A DNA stretch of 10,342 nucleotides from Belnapia sp. (GTDB lineage Bacteria; Pseudomonadota; Alphaproteobacteria; Acetobacterales; Acetobacteraceae), in NCBI GenBank assembly GCA_028291445.1, contig JAQGIA010000190.1, positions 1 to 10,342 on the forward strand, read 5' to 3'. The translations under genes were made by a program, and so were the position numbers. Under the pieces are notes generated by a model that saw only the letters and a list, made by a program, of their open reading frames with translations, had not been told where the DNA came from and did no database searches. Shown here piece by piece: positions 5,042 through 10,342 of this stretch; the first letter of the stretch is position 1; each line of letters starts with the position of its first letter.

Positions 5042-5926
5042 TCATGCAATGGTGTCCGTTGGGGTGCCCGTCGGGGTGTCCGTCGGAATGCCCGTGGGGG
5101 ACACCAGCCGTTGCAGCCGCGCCGCCGTCGCCGCATCCGCCGGGTAGAAGGCCTCGATCGCCAGTTCGGAGAGCGTCACCTCCGCCGGGGTGCCGAAGAC
5201 CGTGGTGGTCGAGATCAACGACAGCCGCCCGACCGCCGTCTCCAGCTCCAGCGGCACCAGGATGCCGCCCGGCAGATGCGGCCCGGCCTGAAATGAGGCA
5301 CCGGGCGGCGGCTCGATCGCCGCCAGTTCGGCCAGCAGCGCCGCCAGCACCGGATCGGCGCTGGTCGCCACCTGCCGGCGCAGCCGCTCCAGCAGATGCG
5401 CCCGCCATTCCGCCAGGTTGGCGATGCGCGGCGCCAAGCCGCGCGGGTGCAGCGCCAGCCGCATGACATTCACCGGCGGCGCCAGCAGCGCCGCGGCCAC
5501 GCCCTCCAGCAGCGGCGCCACCGCCGCATTGGCCGCCACCAGCCGCCAGTGCCGGTCCACCGCCAGCGCCGGATGCGGCAGTTGCGCCCCGAGGATCAGC
5601 TCCACCGCCGCGCGTGCCGGGGTCATCGCCGGGTCATCCAGCGGCCGCTCGGCATAGGGCGGGGCGAAGCCGGCCGCCAGCAGCAGCGCATTCCGCTCGC
5701 GCAGCGGCACCTCGAGCTGCTCGGCCAGCCGCAGCACCATGGACCGGCTCGGTGCCGCCCGGCCGCTTTCCAGGAAGGACAGGTGGCGCTGGGAAATCTC
5801 GGCATCGAGCGCCAGGTCGAGCTGGCTGCGCCGGCGGCGCTGGCGCCAGGCCCGCAGCAGGGCGCCGATCGGGACGGGAGCGGATGGGATGGGAGCCGAG
5901 GGAAGGGGAGGATGCGTGCTGGCCAT
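5042..5926 (-). CDS. XRE-family regulator with MmyB-like ligand-binding domain
   Basis: Cytoplasmic transcription factor of 294 residues. A lambda-repressor-type HTH covers about residues 22-76 (LLRAWRQRRRRSQLDLAL, then ISQRHLSFLESGRAAPSRSM). The rest, about 105-270, is the PAS-like MmyB ligand-binding domain, shown by the motif NVMRLALHPRGLAPRIANLA (153-172) and AHLLERLRRQ (176-185). Residues 1-20 are Pro/Ala rich and the last 18 are a Pro/Thr tetrapeptide repeat, neither part of a known domain. Only a weak ribosome site precedes the ATG. It is divergent from the membrane-protein/SDR pair (112 bp between starts) and upstream of the dehydrogenase. In this family the regulator often lies beside an SDR gene that it controls through the shared intergenic region, and that arrangement is seen here. 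The ligand is unknown. Confidence 0.88.
   Translation of the reverse strand: MASTHPPLPSAPIPSAPVPIGALLRAWRQRRRRSQLDLALDAEISQRHLSFLESGRAAPSRSMVLRLAEQLEVPLRERNALLLAAGFAPPYAERPLDDPAMTPARAAVELILGAQLPHPALAVDRHWRLVAANAAVAPLLEGVAAALLAPPVNVMRLALHPRGLAPRIANLAEWRAHLLERLRRQVATSADPVLAALLAELAAIEPPPGASFQAGPHLPGGILVPLELETAVGRLSLISTTTVFGTPAEVTLSELAIEAFYPADAATAARLQRLVSPTGIPTDTPTGTPTDTIA
5052..5099. repeat. Four tandem 12-bp repeats at the 3' end of the regulator gene
   Basis: GTGTCCGTTGGG, GTGCCCGTCGGG, GTGTCCGTCGGA and ATGCCCGTGGGG follow without gap. On the - strand each encodes a Pro-Thr-(Asp/Gly)-(Thr/Ile) unit. Unit 1 pairs best with 3 and unit 2 with 4, which suggests an older 24-bp duplication of a 12-bp duplication. 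The array ends 10 bp before the end of the gene, so copy-number change only lengthens or shortens the tail. Confidence 0.85.
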
Positions 5927-5944
5927 GACCGCAGCCTAGCGCCG

Positions 5945-5964
5945 CATCGGGCGGCGCGCCGATG
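5945..5964. promoter_or_regulatory. Inverted repeat in the divergent promoter region, candidate operator
   Basis: CATCGG (5945-5950) and CCGATG (5959-5964) form a perfect 6-bp dyad with an 8-bp GC-only centre. It sits 18 bp upstream of the regulator start, within the 112-bp region shared with the divergent membrane-protein gene, where the regulator would be expected to bind. No confident -10/-35 boxes were recognised. Confidence 0.35.
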
Positions 5965-6003
5965 ACCTCCGGGGTAATCGCGCACCGGCCTGCGCCGCGC
6001 CAG

Positions 6004-6033
6004 TCTCCGGCCGTCGCAACCGAACACCGGAGG
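6004..6033 (+). promoter_or_regulatory. Ribosome site of the membrane-protein gene and a stem that could hide it
   Basis: GGAGG (6029-6033) lies 5 bp before the ATG at 6039. CTCCGG (6005-6010) is exactly complementary to CCGGAG (6027-6032), and CCTCCGG (5966-5972) to CCGGAGG (6027-6033). If transcription starts upstream, the site could be sequestered by either stem. This is seen as sequence complementarity only. Confidence 0.35.
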
Positions 6034-6038
6034 ATACC

Positions 6039-6461
6039 ATGCCAACCACCCCCACCCCTGTCCTGCGCCTGGCCCTGCTGGGCGATGCCGGGGCCAGCGG
6101 CGCGACCGGCCTGCTGCTGGCCGTCGCCGCCGGGCCGCTCGCCCCGCTGCTCGGCCTGCCGGAGCCTTTGCTGCGCATCGCCGGGCTGGTCCTGCTGCCC
6201 TATGCCGGGCTGGTCGCCTGGGCCGGCCGCGCCGCCGCGCCGCCCCGTGGCGCGATCTGGGCCATCATCGTGGTGAACCTGCTGTGGGTGGCCGACAGCC
6301 TGCTGCTGCTGGCGCTGCCACGGCTGGCGCCGACCGGCCTCGGCATCGCCTTCGTGCTGGCCCAGGCGCTGGTGGTGCTCGGCTTCGGCCTGGCGCAATG
6401 GGCGGCGCTGCGCCAATCCGCCAGGGTTCAGGCCAGCGGCCGGCAGCCCGGCTTCGCCTGA
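6039..6461 (+). CDS. Uncharacterised four-helix inner-membrane protein
   Basis: Not recognised as a named family. The 140-residue product has four probable transmembrane helices at about 8-31, 44-63, 72-94 and 98-120, a short polar start and a polar Gln/Arg-rich end. Polar residues placed within or near the helices, GDAGASGATG (15-24) and VNLLWVADS (79-87), look like conserved features of the kind found in small membrane proteins of other alphaproteobacteria, which is a recollection rather than a search. The start is supported by GGAGG 5 bp upstream. It is divergent from the MmyB-like regulator and 64 bp ahead of the SDR gene on the same strand, so it may share their control. No transport or enzyme motif is visible; function unknown. 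Confidence 0.8.
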   Translation: MPTTPTPVLRLALLGDAGASGATGLLLAVAAGPLAPLLGLPEPLLRIAGLVLLPYAGLVAWAGRAAAPPRGAIWAIIVVNLLWVADSLLLLALPRLAPTGLGIAFVLAQALVVLGFGLAQWAALRQSARVQASGRQPGFA

Positions 6462-6525
6462 GCTGCCCTTTCGCACCCGCCGCCGCCATCGCATCATCCC
6501 GGCGAATGACGGCGGGGACAGGCGG

Positions 6526-7275
6526 ATGACACAGCGGAAATACCTCATCACCGGCGCGGCGAGCGGCATCGGCGCCGCCGTCGGCCGGCTGCTGGCCGGG
6601 CCCGGCGCCGCCGTCGCCGTGCATACCCGCAAGAACGCCGAGGGCGCCGAGCGGGTCGCCGCCGCCATCCGCGCCGCCGGCGGCACCGCCCATGTCCTGC
6701 TGGCCGATTTGGCCGACCCCGAAGCCCCCGCCCGGCTGGTCGCCGAGGCGGCCGAGGCGCTGGGCGGAATCGACGTGCTGGTCTCCAATGCCGGCTTCGC
6801 CGACCGCAGCCCCATCGCCAGCCTGACCGACGCCGCCTTCGCCGCCAGCCACGACGGGATCGCCTTCGCCCTGCTGCGGCTGGCCCGCGCCGCGCAGCCC
6901 TGGCTCGCGCAAGGTCGCGACCCGCGGCTGGTCGCCGTCTCGTCCTTCGTCGCGCATGTCTTCCAGCTCGGCACGCCGATCTTCCCGGCCTCCGCCGCGG
7001 CCAAGGCGGGGATGGAGGCGCTGGTGAAGGCGCTCGCCATCGAATGGTCGCCCGGCATCACGGTGAATGCGGTCGCCCCCGGCTTCACCCGCAAGGACCC
7101 GGGCGCCCATGCCGCGCTGGACCCGGCGGCCTTCGCCGAGCGCATCGCCCGCATCCCGCTGCGCCGGCTCGGCACGCCGGAGGACGTGGCCGCCGCCATC
7201 CTGTTCCTCGCCTCGCCGGCCGCCGGCTACATCACCGGCCAGGTGCTGCATGTGGATGGCGGCATCACCGCCTGA
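6526..7275 (+). CDS. Short-chain dehydrogenase/reductase (SDR) lacking the catalytic tyrosine
   Basis: Classical-length SDR, 249 residues, Rossmann fold. Cofactor motif TGAASGIG (9-16) and structural SNAG (87-90) are intact, Arg35 near the end of strand two may favour NADP, and PGFTRKDPGAH (185-195) and GYITGQVLHVDGG (234-246) complete the family pattern. The active site is odd: Ser139/Ser140 and Lys160 are present, but the YxxxK tyrosine is Ser156 (PASAAAKAG), and no Tyr lies anywhere between Ser140 and Lys160; the usual Asn of the tetrad also appears to be Asp110. Either catalysis uses another residue or the protein binds cofactor without normal SDR chemistry. The reading frame is otherwise whole, so it does not look like a decayed gene. 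The ribosome site is weak (AGGCGG next to ATG). It follows the membrane-protein gene and its 3' end is 10 bp from the convergent methyltransferase. Confidence 0.88.
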   Translation: MTQRKYLITGAASGIGAAVGRLLAGPGAAVAVHTRKNAEGAERVAAAIRAAGGTAHVLLADLADPEAPARLVAEAAEALGGIDVLVSNAGFADRSPIASLTDAAFAASHDGIAFALLRLARAAQPWLAQGRDPRLVAVSSFVAHVFQLGTPIFPASAAAKAGMEALVKALAIEWSPGITVNAVAPGFTRKDPGAHAALDPAAFAERIARIPLRRLGTPEDVAAAILFLASPAAGYITGQVLHVDGGITA

Positions 7276-7285
7276 ACTCGGTGTT

Positions 7286-7948
7286 TCAGGCCAGCAGCCG
7301 GTAGATCGTCACCGCCCGGGTATCGCGGTCTTCCAGCTCCCGCGTGGTCGGCACCTCCAGCCGATACACCGTCTCCAGCCCGGCGTGCGGCAGATAGGCC
7401 CGCCCCGGGTCGGCCAGCAGCACCTCGGCCCCCGCCGCCGCCATCCGGCGCAGCCAGGGCAGGATATGCCCGGTCATCGGCGCCTCGTAGCAGACGTCGC
7501 CGGCGAGGATGACGTCCCAGCGGCAGGGCGCGCCGACCACGTCGCCCTCCAGCGTCGCCACCGCCACGCCGTTCAGCGCCGCGTTCAGCCGCGTCACCGC
7601 GCTGGCCAGCGGGTCGATCTCCGCCGCCTCCACGCCGGCCGCCCCGGCCATGGCGGCGGCGATGGCGGCGATCCCGCCGCCGGCGGCGAAATCCAGCACC
7701 CGGCGGCCCCGCACCCGCCCCGGTTCGTCCAGCAGCAGCCGCGCGGTGGCGATCCCGCCCGGCCAGGCGAAGGCCCAGAAGGGCGGCTCGATTCCCTCCG
7801 CCTCCAGCCAGGCTTCGGTCGCCTGCCAGATCGGGGTGATCTCGGTCGCCAGATGCAGTCGGATTTCCGGCACCAGCGCCGGCCGCGCCACCGCGGTATG
7901 CGCCCGCAGGAAAGCCTCCGGGGCACCTGTCTTGGAATTGGGCTTCAC
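7286..7948 (-). CDS. Class I SAM-dependent methyltransferase, ETF-beta/L7-L12 lysine methyltransferase type
   Basis: Soluble seven-strand methyltransferase of 220 residues. Visible are PFWAFAWPGG (56-65), the SAM motif VLDFAAGGG (84-92), the acidic end of strand two AEIDPLA (109-115), GDVCYE (150-155) in the position of the catalytic D-x-(F/V)-Y loop, and LADPGRAYLPHAGLE (178-192). The WPGG and DPGR-x-YLP motifs are those of the family that includes human ETFBKMT and its alphaproteobacterial relatives, which methylate lysines in electron-transfer flavoprotein beta (and, in bacteria, ribosomal protein L7/L12). Older annotation may call it nicotinamide N-methyltransferase-like or PrmA-like. The GTG start overlaps the ubiA stop by 4 bp (GTGA), so it is probably translated by coupling to ubiA. 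Substrate is inferred. Confidence 0.8.
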   Translation of the reverse strand: MKPNSKTGAPEAFLRAHTAVARPALVPEIRLHLATEITPIWQATEAWLEAEGIEPPFWAFAWPGGIATARLLLDEPGRVRGRRVLDFAAGGGIAAIAAAMAGAAGVEAAEIDPLASAVTRLNAALNGVAVATLEGDVVGAPCRWDVILAGDVCYEAPMTGHILPWLRRMAAAGAEVLLADPGRAYLPHAGLETVYRLEVPTTRELEDRDTRAVTIYRLLA

Positions 7949-8844
7949 AGCCGCCCGGCCAGGAAGGCCAGGGTCACCGCCAGGCCGACTTCGCGGTTCG
8001 ACTGGAACAGCCGCAGGCAGCGCGCCGGGTCATGGATATCGAGCGTCAGCACCTGCCGCGCCAGCAGCCCGGCCGGCAGCAGCATCGCCGCCAGGAACAG
8101 CCAGGACAGCCCCGCCATCATCCCCGCCGCCACCAGCAGCGCCACCACCCCGGCATAGCAGGCGGCGAGGAAGGGCCGCGTCCGCTCCCCCCAATGCAGC
8201 GCCGTGCTGCCGATGCCGACCATGGCGTCATCCGCCCGGTCCTGATGCGCGTAGATCGTGTCGTAGCCGAGGATCCAGAGGAATCCCGCCGCCCAGAGCA
8301 CCACCGCCAGCGGGCCCAATTCGCCGGTCGCCGCGGCAATGGACTCAGGCGCCGCCCAGGAGAAGGTCAGCCCCAGCATCGCCTGCGGCCAATTGGTCAC
8401 CCGCTTGGCCAGCGGATAGAGCAGGATCGGCAGCAGCGAGGCGACGCCCAGCCAGACCGCCACCGCGTTCAGTTGCAGCAGCACCGCCAGCCCCACCAGG
8501 CAAAGTCCCGCCAGGAAGACCAGCGCCTGGCGCGGCGAGACGGTGCCCGCCGCCAGCGGCCGCCCCCGGGTGCGTTCCACCTTGCGGTCGATGTCGCGGT
8601 CCCAGAGGTCGTTCACCACGCAGCCCGCCGCCCGCATCGCCGTCGCGCCCAGCACGAACAGCCCGGCCAGCCACAGCCCCTGGCCCCAGTCCCGCGCGGC
8701 GAGCGCAAACCCCCAAAGCCCCGGCAGGACCAGCAGCCAGATGCCGATCGGCCGGTCGAGCCGGGCCAGCAGCGCATAGGGCCGCCAGCCCTCGGGGAGC
8801 CGCGCGACCCAGCCGCGCGCCTTGATGTCGGTGAAGCCTTGCAC
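7945..8844 (-). CDS. ubiA: 4-hydroxybenzoate polyprenyltransferase
   Basis: Inner-membrane enzyme that attaches the polyprenyl chain to 4-hydroxybenzoate in ubiquinone synthesis, using Mg2+. Residues are counted from the ATG at 8880. Near the start RLDRPIGIWLLVLPGLWG (40-57) is typical of UbiA. The first Asp-rich motif is NDLWDRDIDRKVERTRGRPL (90-109), the second GYDTIYAHQDRADDAMVGIG (205-224), and NREVGL (295-300) lies near the end; about eight to nine hydrophobic helices fill the rest. The start is uncertain. The GTG at 8844 (299 residues) is preferred because GAGGG lies just before it and FTDIKARGW is the usual beginning, while ATGs at 8874 or 8880 would overlap the rsmE start on the other strand. 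The methyltransferase gene follows with a 4-bp overlap. Confidence 0.92.
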   Translation of the reverse strand: MQGFTDIKARGWVARLPEGWRPYALLARLDRPIGIWLLVLPGLWGFALAARDWGQGLWLAGLFVLGATAMRAAGCVVNDLWDRDIDRKVERTRGRPLAAGTVSPRQALVFLAGLCLVGLAVLLQLNAVAVWLGVASLLPILLYPLAKRVTNWPQAMLGLTFSWAAPESIAAATGELGPLAVVLWAAGFLWILGYDTIYAHQDRADDAMVGIGSTALHWGERTRPFLAACYAGVVALLVAAGMMAGLSWLFLAAMLLPAGLLARQVLTLDIHDPARCLRLFQSNREVGLAVTLAFLAGRL

Positions 8845-8872
8845 CCGCCCTCTGTTCCAGCGAAACCGCCGC

Positions 8873-9646
8873 ATGTCCATCCCGCGCCTCTACTTGGACC
8901 AGCCGCTCGCCGCCGGGCAGGAGGTCCCCGCCACCCCCGGCCAGGCGCATTACCTCGGCAGCGTCATGCGGCGCGGCCCGGGCGATGCGGTGGTGCTGTT
9001 CAACGGCCGCGACGGCGAGTGGCAGGCCCGCATCGCCGGCCTGCGCAAGGACCGCTGCTCCCTGCTGCCCGAGACCCGCAGCCGCCCGCAGGAGGCTCCG
9101 GCCGAGTCCCGCCTGCTGGTCGCCGCGCTCAAGCGCGATGCGCTGGAATGGGTGGTGGAGAAGGCGACCGAGCTGGGCATCGGCCTGATCCAGCCGGTGC
9201 TGACCCGGCGCAGCGTCACCGGCAAGGTGAATCGCGACCGCCTCGCCGCCATCGCCCAGGAGGCGGCCGAGCAATCCGAGCGGCTGACCCTGCCGCTGGT
9301 TGCCGAGGCCGCGCCGCTGCATGCCATCCTGGCGGCCTGGGACGGCACCCCGCTGCTGGTCGGGGCGGAACGCGACGGCGCGCCGCCGCTGGCCCAGGTC
9401 GTGGCAAGGCTGCGCGGCACCGGAGCGCTGCCGCCCAGCCCTGCCACGACCTGGGCCTGGCTGGTCGGGCCGGAAGGCGGCTTCGAACGGGCGGAGCTTG
9501 ACGCGCTGCGTCGGCATCCCTTTGTTTCGACCGTCGGCCTCGGGCCCCGCATCCTGCGGGCGGAGACGGCGGCGATCGCCGGCCTTGCCGTGCTGCAGGC
9601 CCTGGCCGGCGATTGGACGGCAGACCCCGTTCGTTCTATCGGGTGA
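8873..9646 (+). CDS. rsmE: 16S rRNA (uracil1498-N3)-methyltransferase
   Basis: SPOUT-class methyltransferase that methylates N3 of U1498 in helix 44 of 16S rRNA, using SAM, normally as a dimer on assembled 30S subunits. The 257 residues match the family length. The N-terminal PUA-like part has RLYLDQPL (5-12), HYLGSVMRRGPGDAV (26-40) and LFNGRDGEW (42-50). The trefoil-knot part has EKATELGI (96-103), EAAEQSER (130-137), LVGPEGGFERAEL (197-209) and LGPRILRAETAA (223-234). The ATG at 8873 is chosen because MSIPRLYLDQ is the typical beginning; an in-frame ATG at 8822 would run 51 bases into ubiA. No clear ribosome site precedes it. It is divergent from ubiA with at most 28 bp between starts, and gshA follows 124 bp downstream. 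Confidence 0.95.
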   Translation: MSIPRLYLDQPLAAGQEVPATPGQAHYLGSVMRRGPGDAVVLFNGRDGEWQARIAGLRKDRCSLLPETRSRPQEAPAESRLLVAALKRDALEWVVEKATELGIGLIQPVLTRRSVTGKVNRDRLAAIAQEAAEQSERLTLPLVAEAAPLHAILAAWDGTPLLVGAERDGAPPLAQVVARLRGTGALPPSPATTWAWLVGPEGGFERAELDALRRHPFVSTVGLGPRILRAETAAIAGLAVLQALAGDWTADPVRSIG

Positions 9647-9770
9647 GCGGCGCTCCCGCGGCCCTCCAGCGGCTCTCCCTGGGCCCTGTGGCGGCTTGGG
9701 TCAGGGCTCGAAGTTCAGTGCAATCACGCCGGGCCATTCCGCCCGAGCCTCGACAGGTGGAAGCGGCAGG

Positions 9771-10342
9771 ATGTCCAATCCCGGCGAAGCGGATCTGACG
9801 CCGATCACCGATACCCGGCAACTGGCCGAATGGTTCGCGGCCGGCGGCAAGCCACGGGCCGATTGGGGCCTCGGCACCGAACACGAGAAGTTCGGCTTCT
9901 TCCGCGATGACTTCGCCACCCCCGCCTATGAGTCCGAGGGCCGCCCGGGCGGCATCCGTGCCATCCTCGACGGCCTGGCCAGCCAGGGCTGGGAGCCGAT
10001 CCTGGATGCCGGCAACCCGATCGGGCTGAAGCGCGACGGCGCCTCCATCAGCCTGGAACCGGCCGGCCAGCTCGAGCTGTCCGGCGCCATCGTGCCGGAT
10101 CTGCACGCGACCCATCTGGAATTGCAGGGCCATCTGCGCGAGGTCCATGCCGTCGCCGCGCCGATGGGCATCGGCTTCGCCTCACTCGGCTTCCACCCGA
10201 CCCATAGCCGTGCCCAGATGCCCTGGATGCCGAAGGGCCGCTACGCCATCATGCGCCGCTACATGCCGCTGGTCGGCAGCATGGGCCTCGACATGATGCA
10301 GCGGACCTGCACCGTGCAGGCCAACCTCGATTTCGGCGACGA
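9771..10342 (+). CDS. gshA: Glutamate-cysteine ligase, 5' part
   Basis: First enzyme of glutathione synthesis: ATP-dependent joining of glutamate and cysteine in the cytoplasm. The first 190 codons are visible; the full enzyme of this class has about 450 residues, so the 3' part is beyond the window. It is of the plant/alphaproteobacterial type (class 2), seen from WGLGTEHEKFGF (32-43) with the Glu-rich ATP/Mg site, PGGIRAILDGLA (59-70), GASISLEPAGQLELSGA (90-106), the segment LGFHPTHSRAQMPWMPKGRY (139-158), and MGLDMMQRTCTVQANLDFGD to the end. The ATG at 9771 is preceded by GGAA (9759-9762) at 8 bp. It lies 124 bp after rsmE on the same strand and may be read from an rsmE mRNA; no promoter or terminator was clear in the gap. 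Confidence 0.93.
   Translation, partial: MSNPGEADLTPITDTRQLAEWFAAGGKPRADWGLGTEHEKFGFFRDDFATPAYESEGRPGGIRAILDGLASQGWEPILDAGNPIGLKRDGASISLEPAGQLELSGAIVPDLHATHLELQGHLREVHAVAAPMGIGFASLGFHPTHSRAQMPWMPKGRYAIMRRYMPLVGSMGLDMMQRTCTVQANLDFGD

Noticed and set aside
3845..5296. Long open frame on the + strand (483 codons) opposite the dehydrogenase and regulator
   Set aside because: It is a His/Arg/Gln/Pro-rich antisense shadow of two well-recognised leftward genes, as is common in GC-rich DNA; it has no domain and no ribosome site.
5634..7199. Long open frame on the - strand (521 codons) across the membrane-protein and SDR genes
   Set aside because: It runs antisense to two recognisable genes and through the divergent promoter; the composition is low-complexity and there is no family motif.
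8822..8872. Upstream in-frame ATG for rsmE
   Set aside because: It would extend rsmE into ubiA with 17 atypical residues; the normal RsmE beginning is at 8873.
8032..9501. Long open frame on the + strand (489 codons) across ubiA and rsmE
   Set aside because: It is antisense to ubiA and out of frame with rsmE; the protein is Arg/Gln/His-rich without domains.
9704..9755. GGCTCG/CGAGCC inverted repeat between rsmE and gshA
   Set aside because: The arms are only 6 bp and over 30 bp apart, which is expected by chance in such GC-rich DNA.

Overview
The window reads as ordinary chromosome of a very G+C-rich alphaproteobacterium. The coding genes have the look of Acetobacteraceae (Roseomonas-like Rhodospirillales). 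That is inferred from base composition, the proteobacterial-type glutamate-cysteine ligase of the plant-like class, the ubiA/rsmE/gshA neighbourhood and the general style of the proteins; no marker gene fixes the genus. No tRNA, rRNA, CRISPR array, insertion sequence or phage gene was seen.

Layout, left to right. (1) 1-1170, +: 3' part of a MATE-family efflux transporter whose start lies outside the window. (2) 1205-2083, +: a two-gene operon of a cysteine-free ArsR-type repressor and a START-like SRPBCC (AHSA1) protein, preceded by an 18-bp palindromic operator that sits inside a probable promoter giving a leaderless mRNA. (3) 2240-3265, +: an exported catalase-related peroxidase. (4) 3372-3683, -: a small KGG-repeat stress protein with a Gly/Ser linker, convergent with the peroxidase. 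A GC-only hairpin and three 13-bp repeats lie between the two. (5) 3684-3982: a gene-free, locally AT-rich stretch with two clear inverted repeats. (6) 3983-5926, -: an XRE/MmyB-like regulator followed by a D-2-hydroxyacid dehydrogenase. (7) 6039-7275, +, divergent from the regulator: a four-helix membrane protein and a short-chain dehydrogenase that lacks the catalytic tyrosine. (8) 7286-8844, -: ubiA followed, with a 4-bp overlap, by an ETF-beta/L7-L12-type lysine methyltransferase. (9) 8873-9646, +: rsmE, whose start is almost back to back with ubiA. (10) 9771 to the end, +: the first 190 codons of glutamate-cysteine ligase.

How they may work together. Region 2-4 is stress-flavoured (repressor/ligand-binding protein, peroxidase, KGG protein). 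Regions 6-7 look like one regulatory neighbourhood, in which a ligand-sensing regulator sits between a hydroxyacid dehydrogenase and a divergent membrane protein/SDR pair. Regions 8-10 are housekeeping: ubiquinone, ribosome modification and glutathione. The ubiA-methyltransferase overlap is the best functional hint there, because ETF passes its electrons to ubiquinone. The strongest oddities are the tyrosine-less SDR, in-frame minisatellites in two genes, the overlapping operator/promoter of the ArsR operon, and the nearly overlapping divergent starts of ubiA and rsmE. No clearly new multi-gene system was found.
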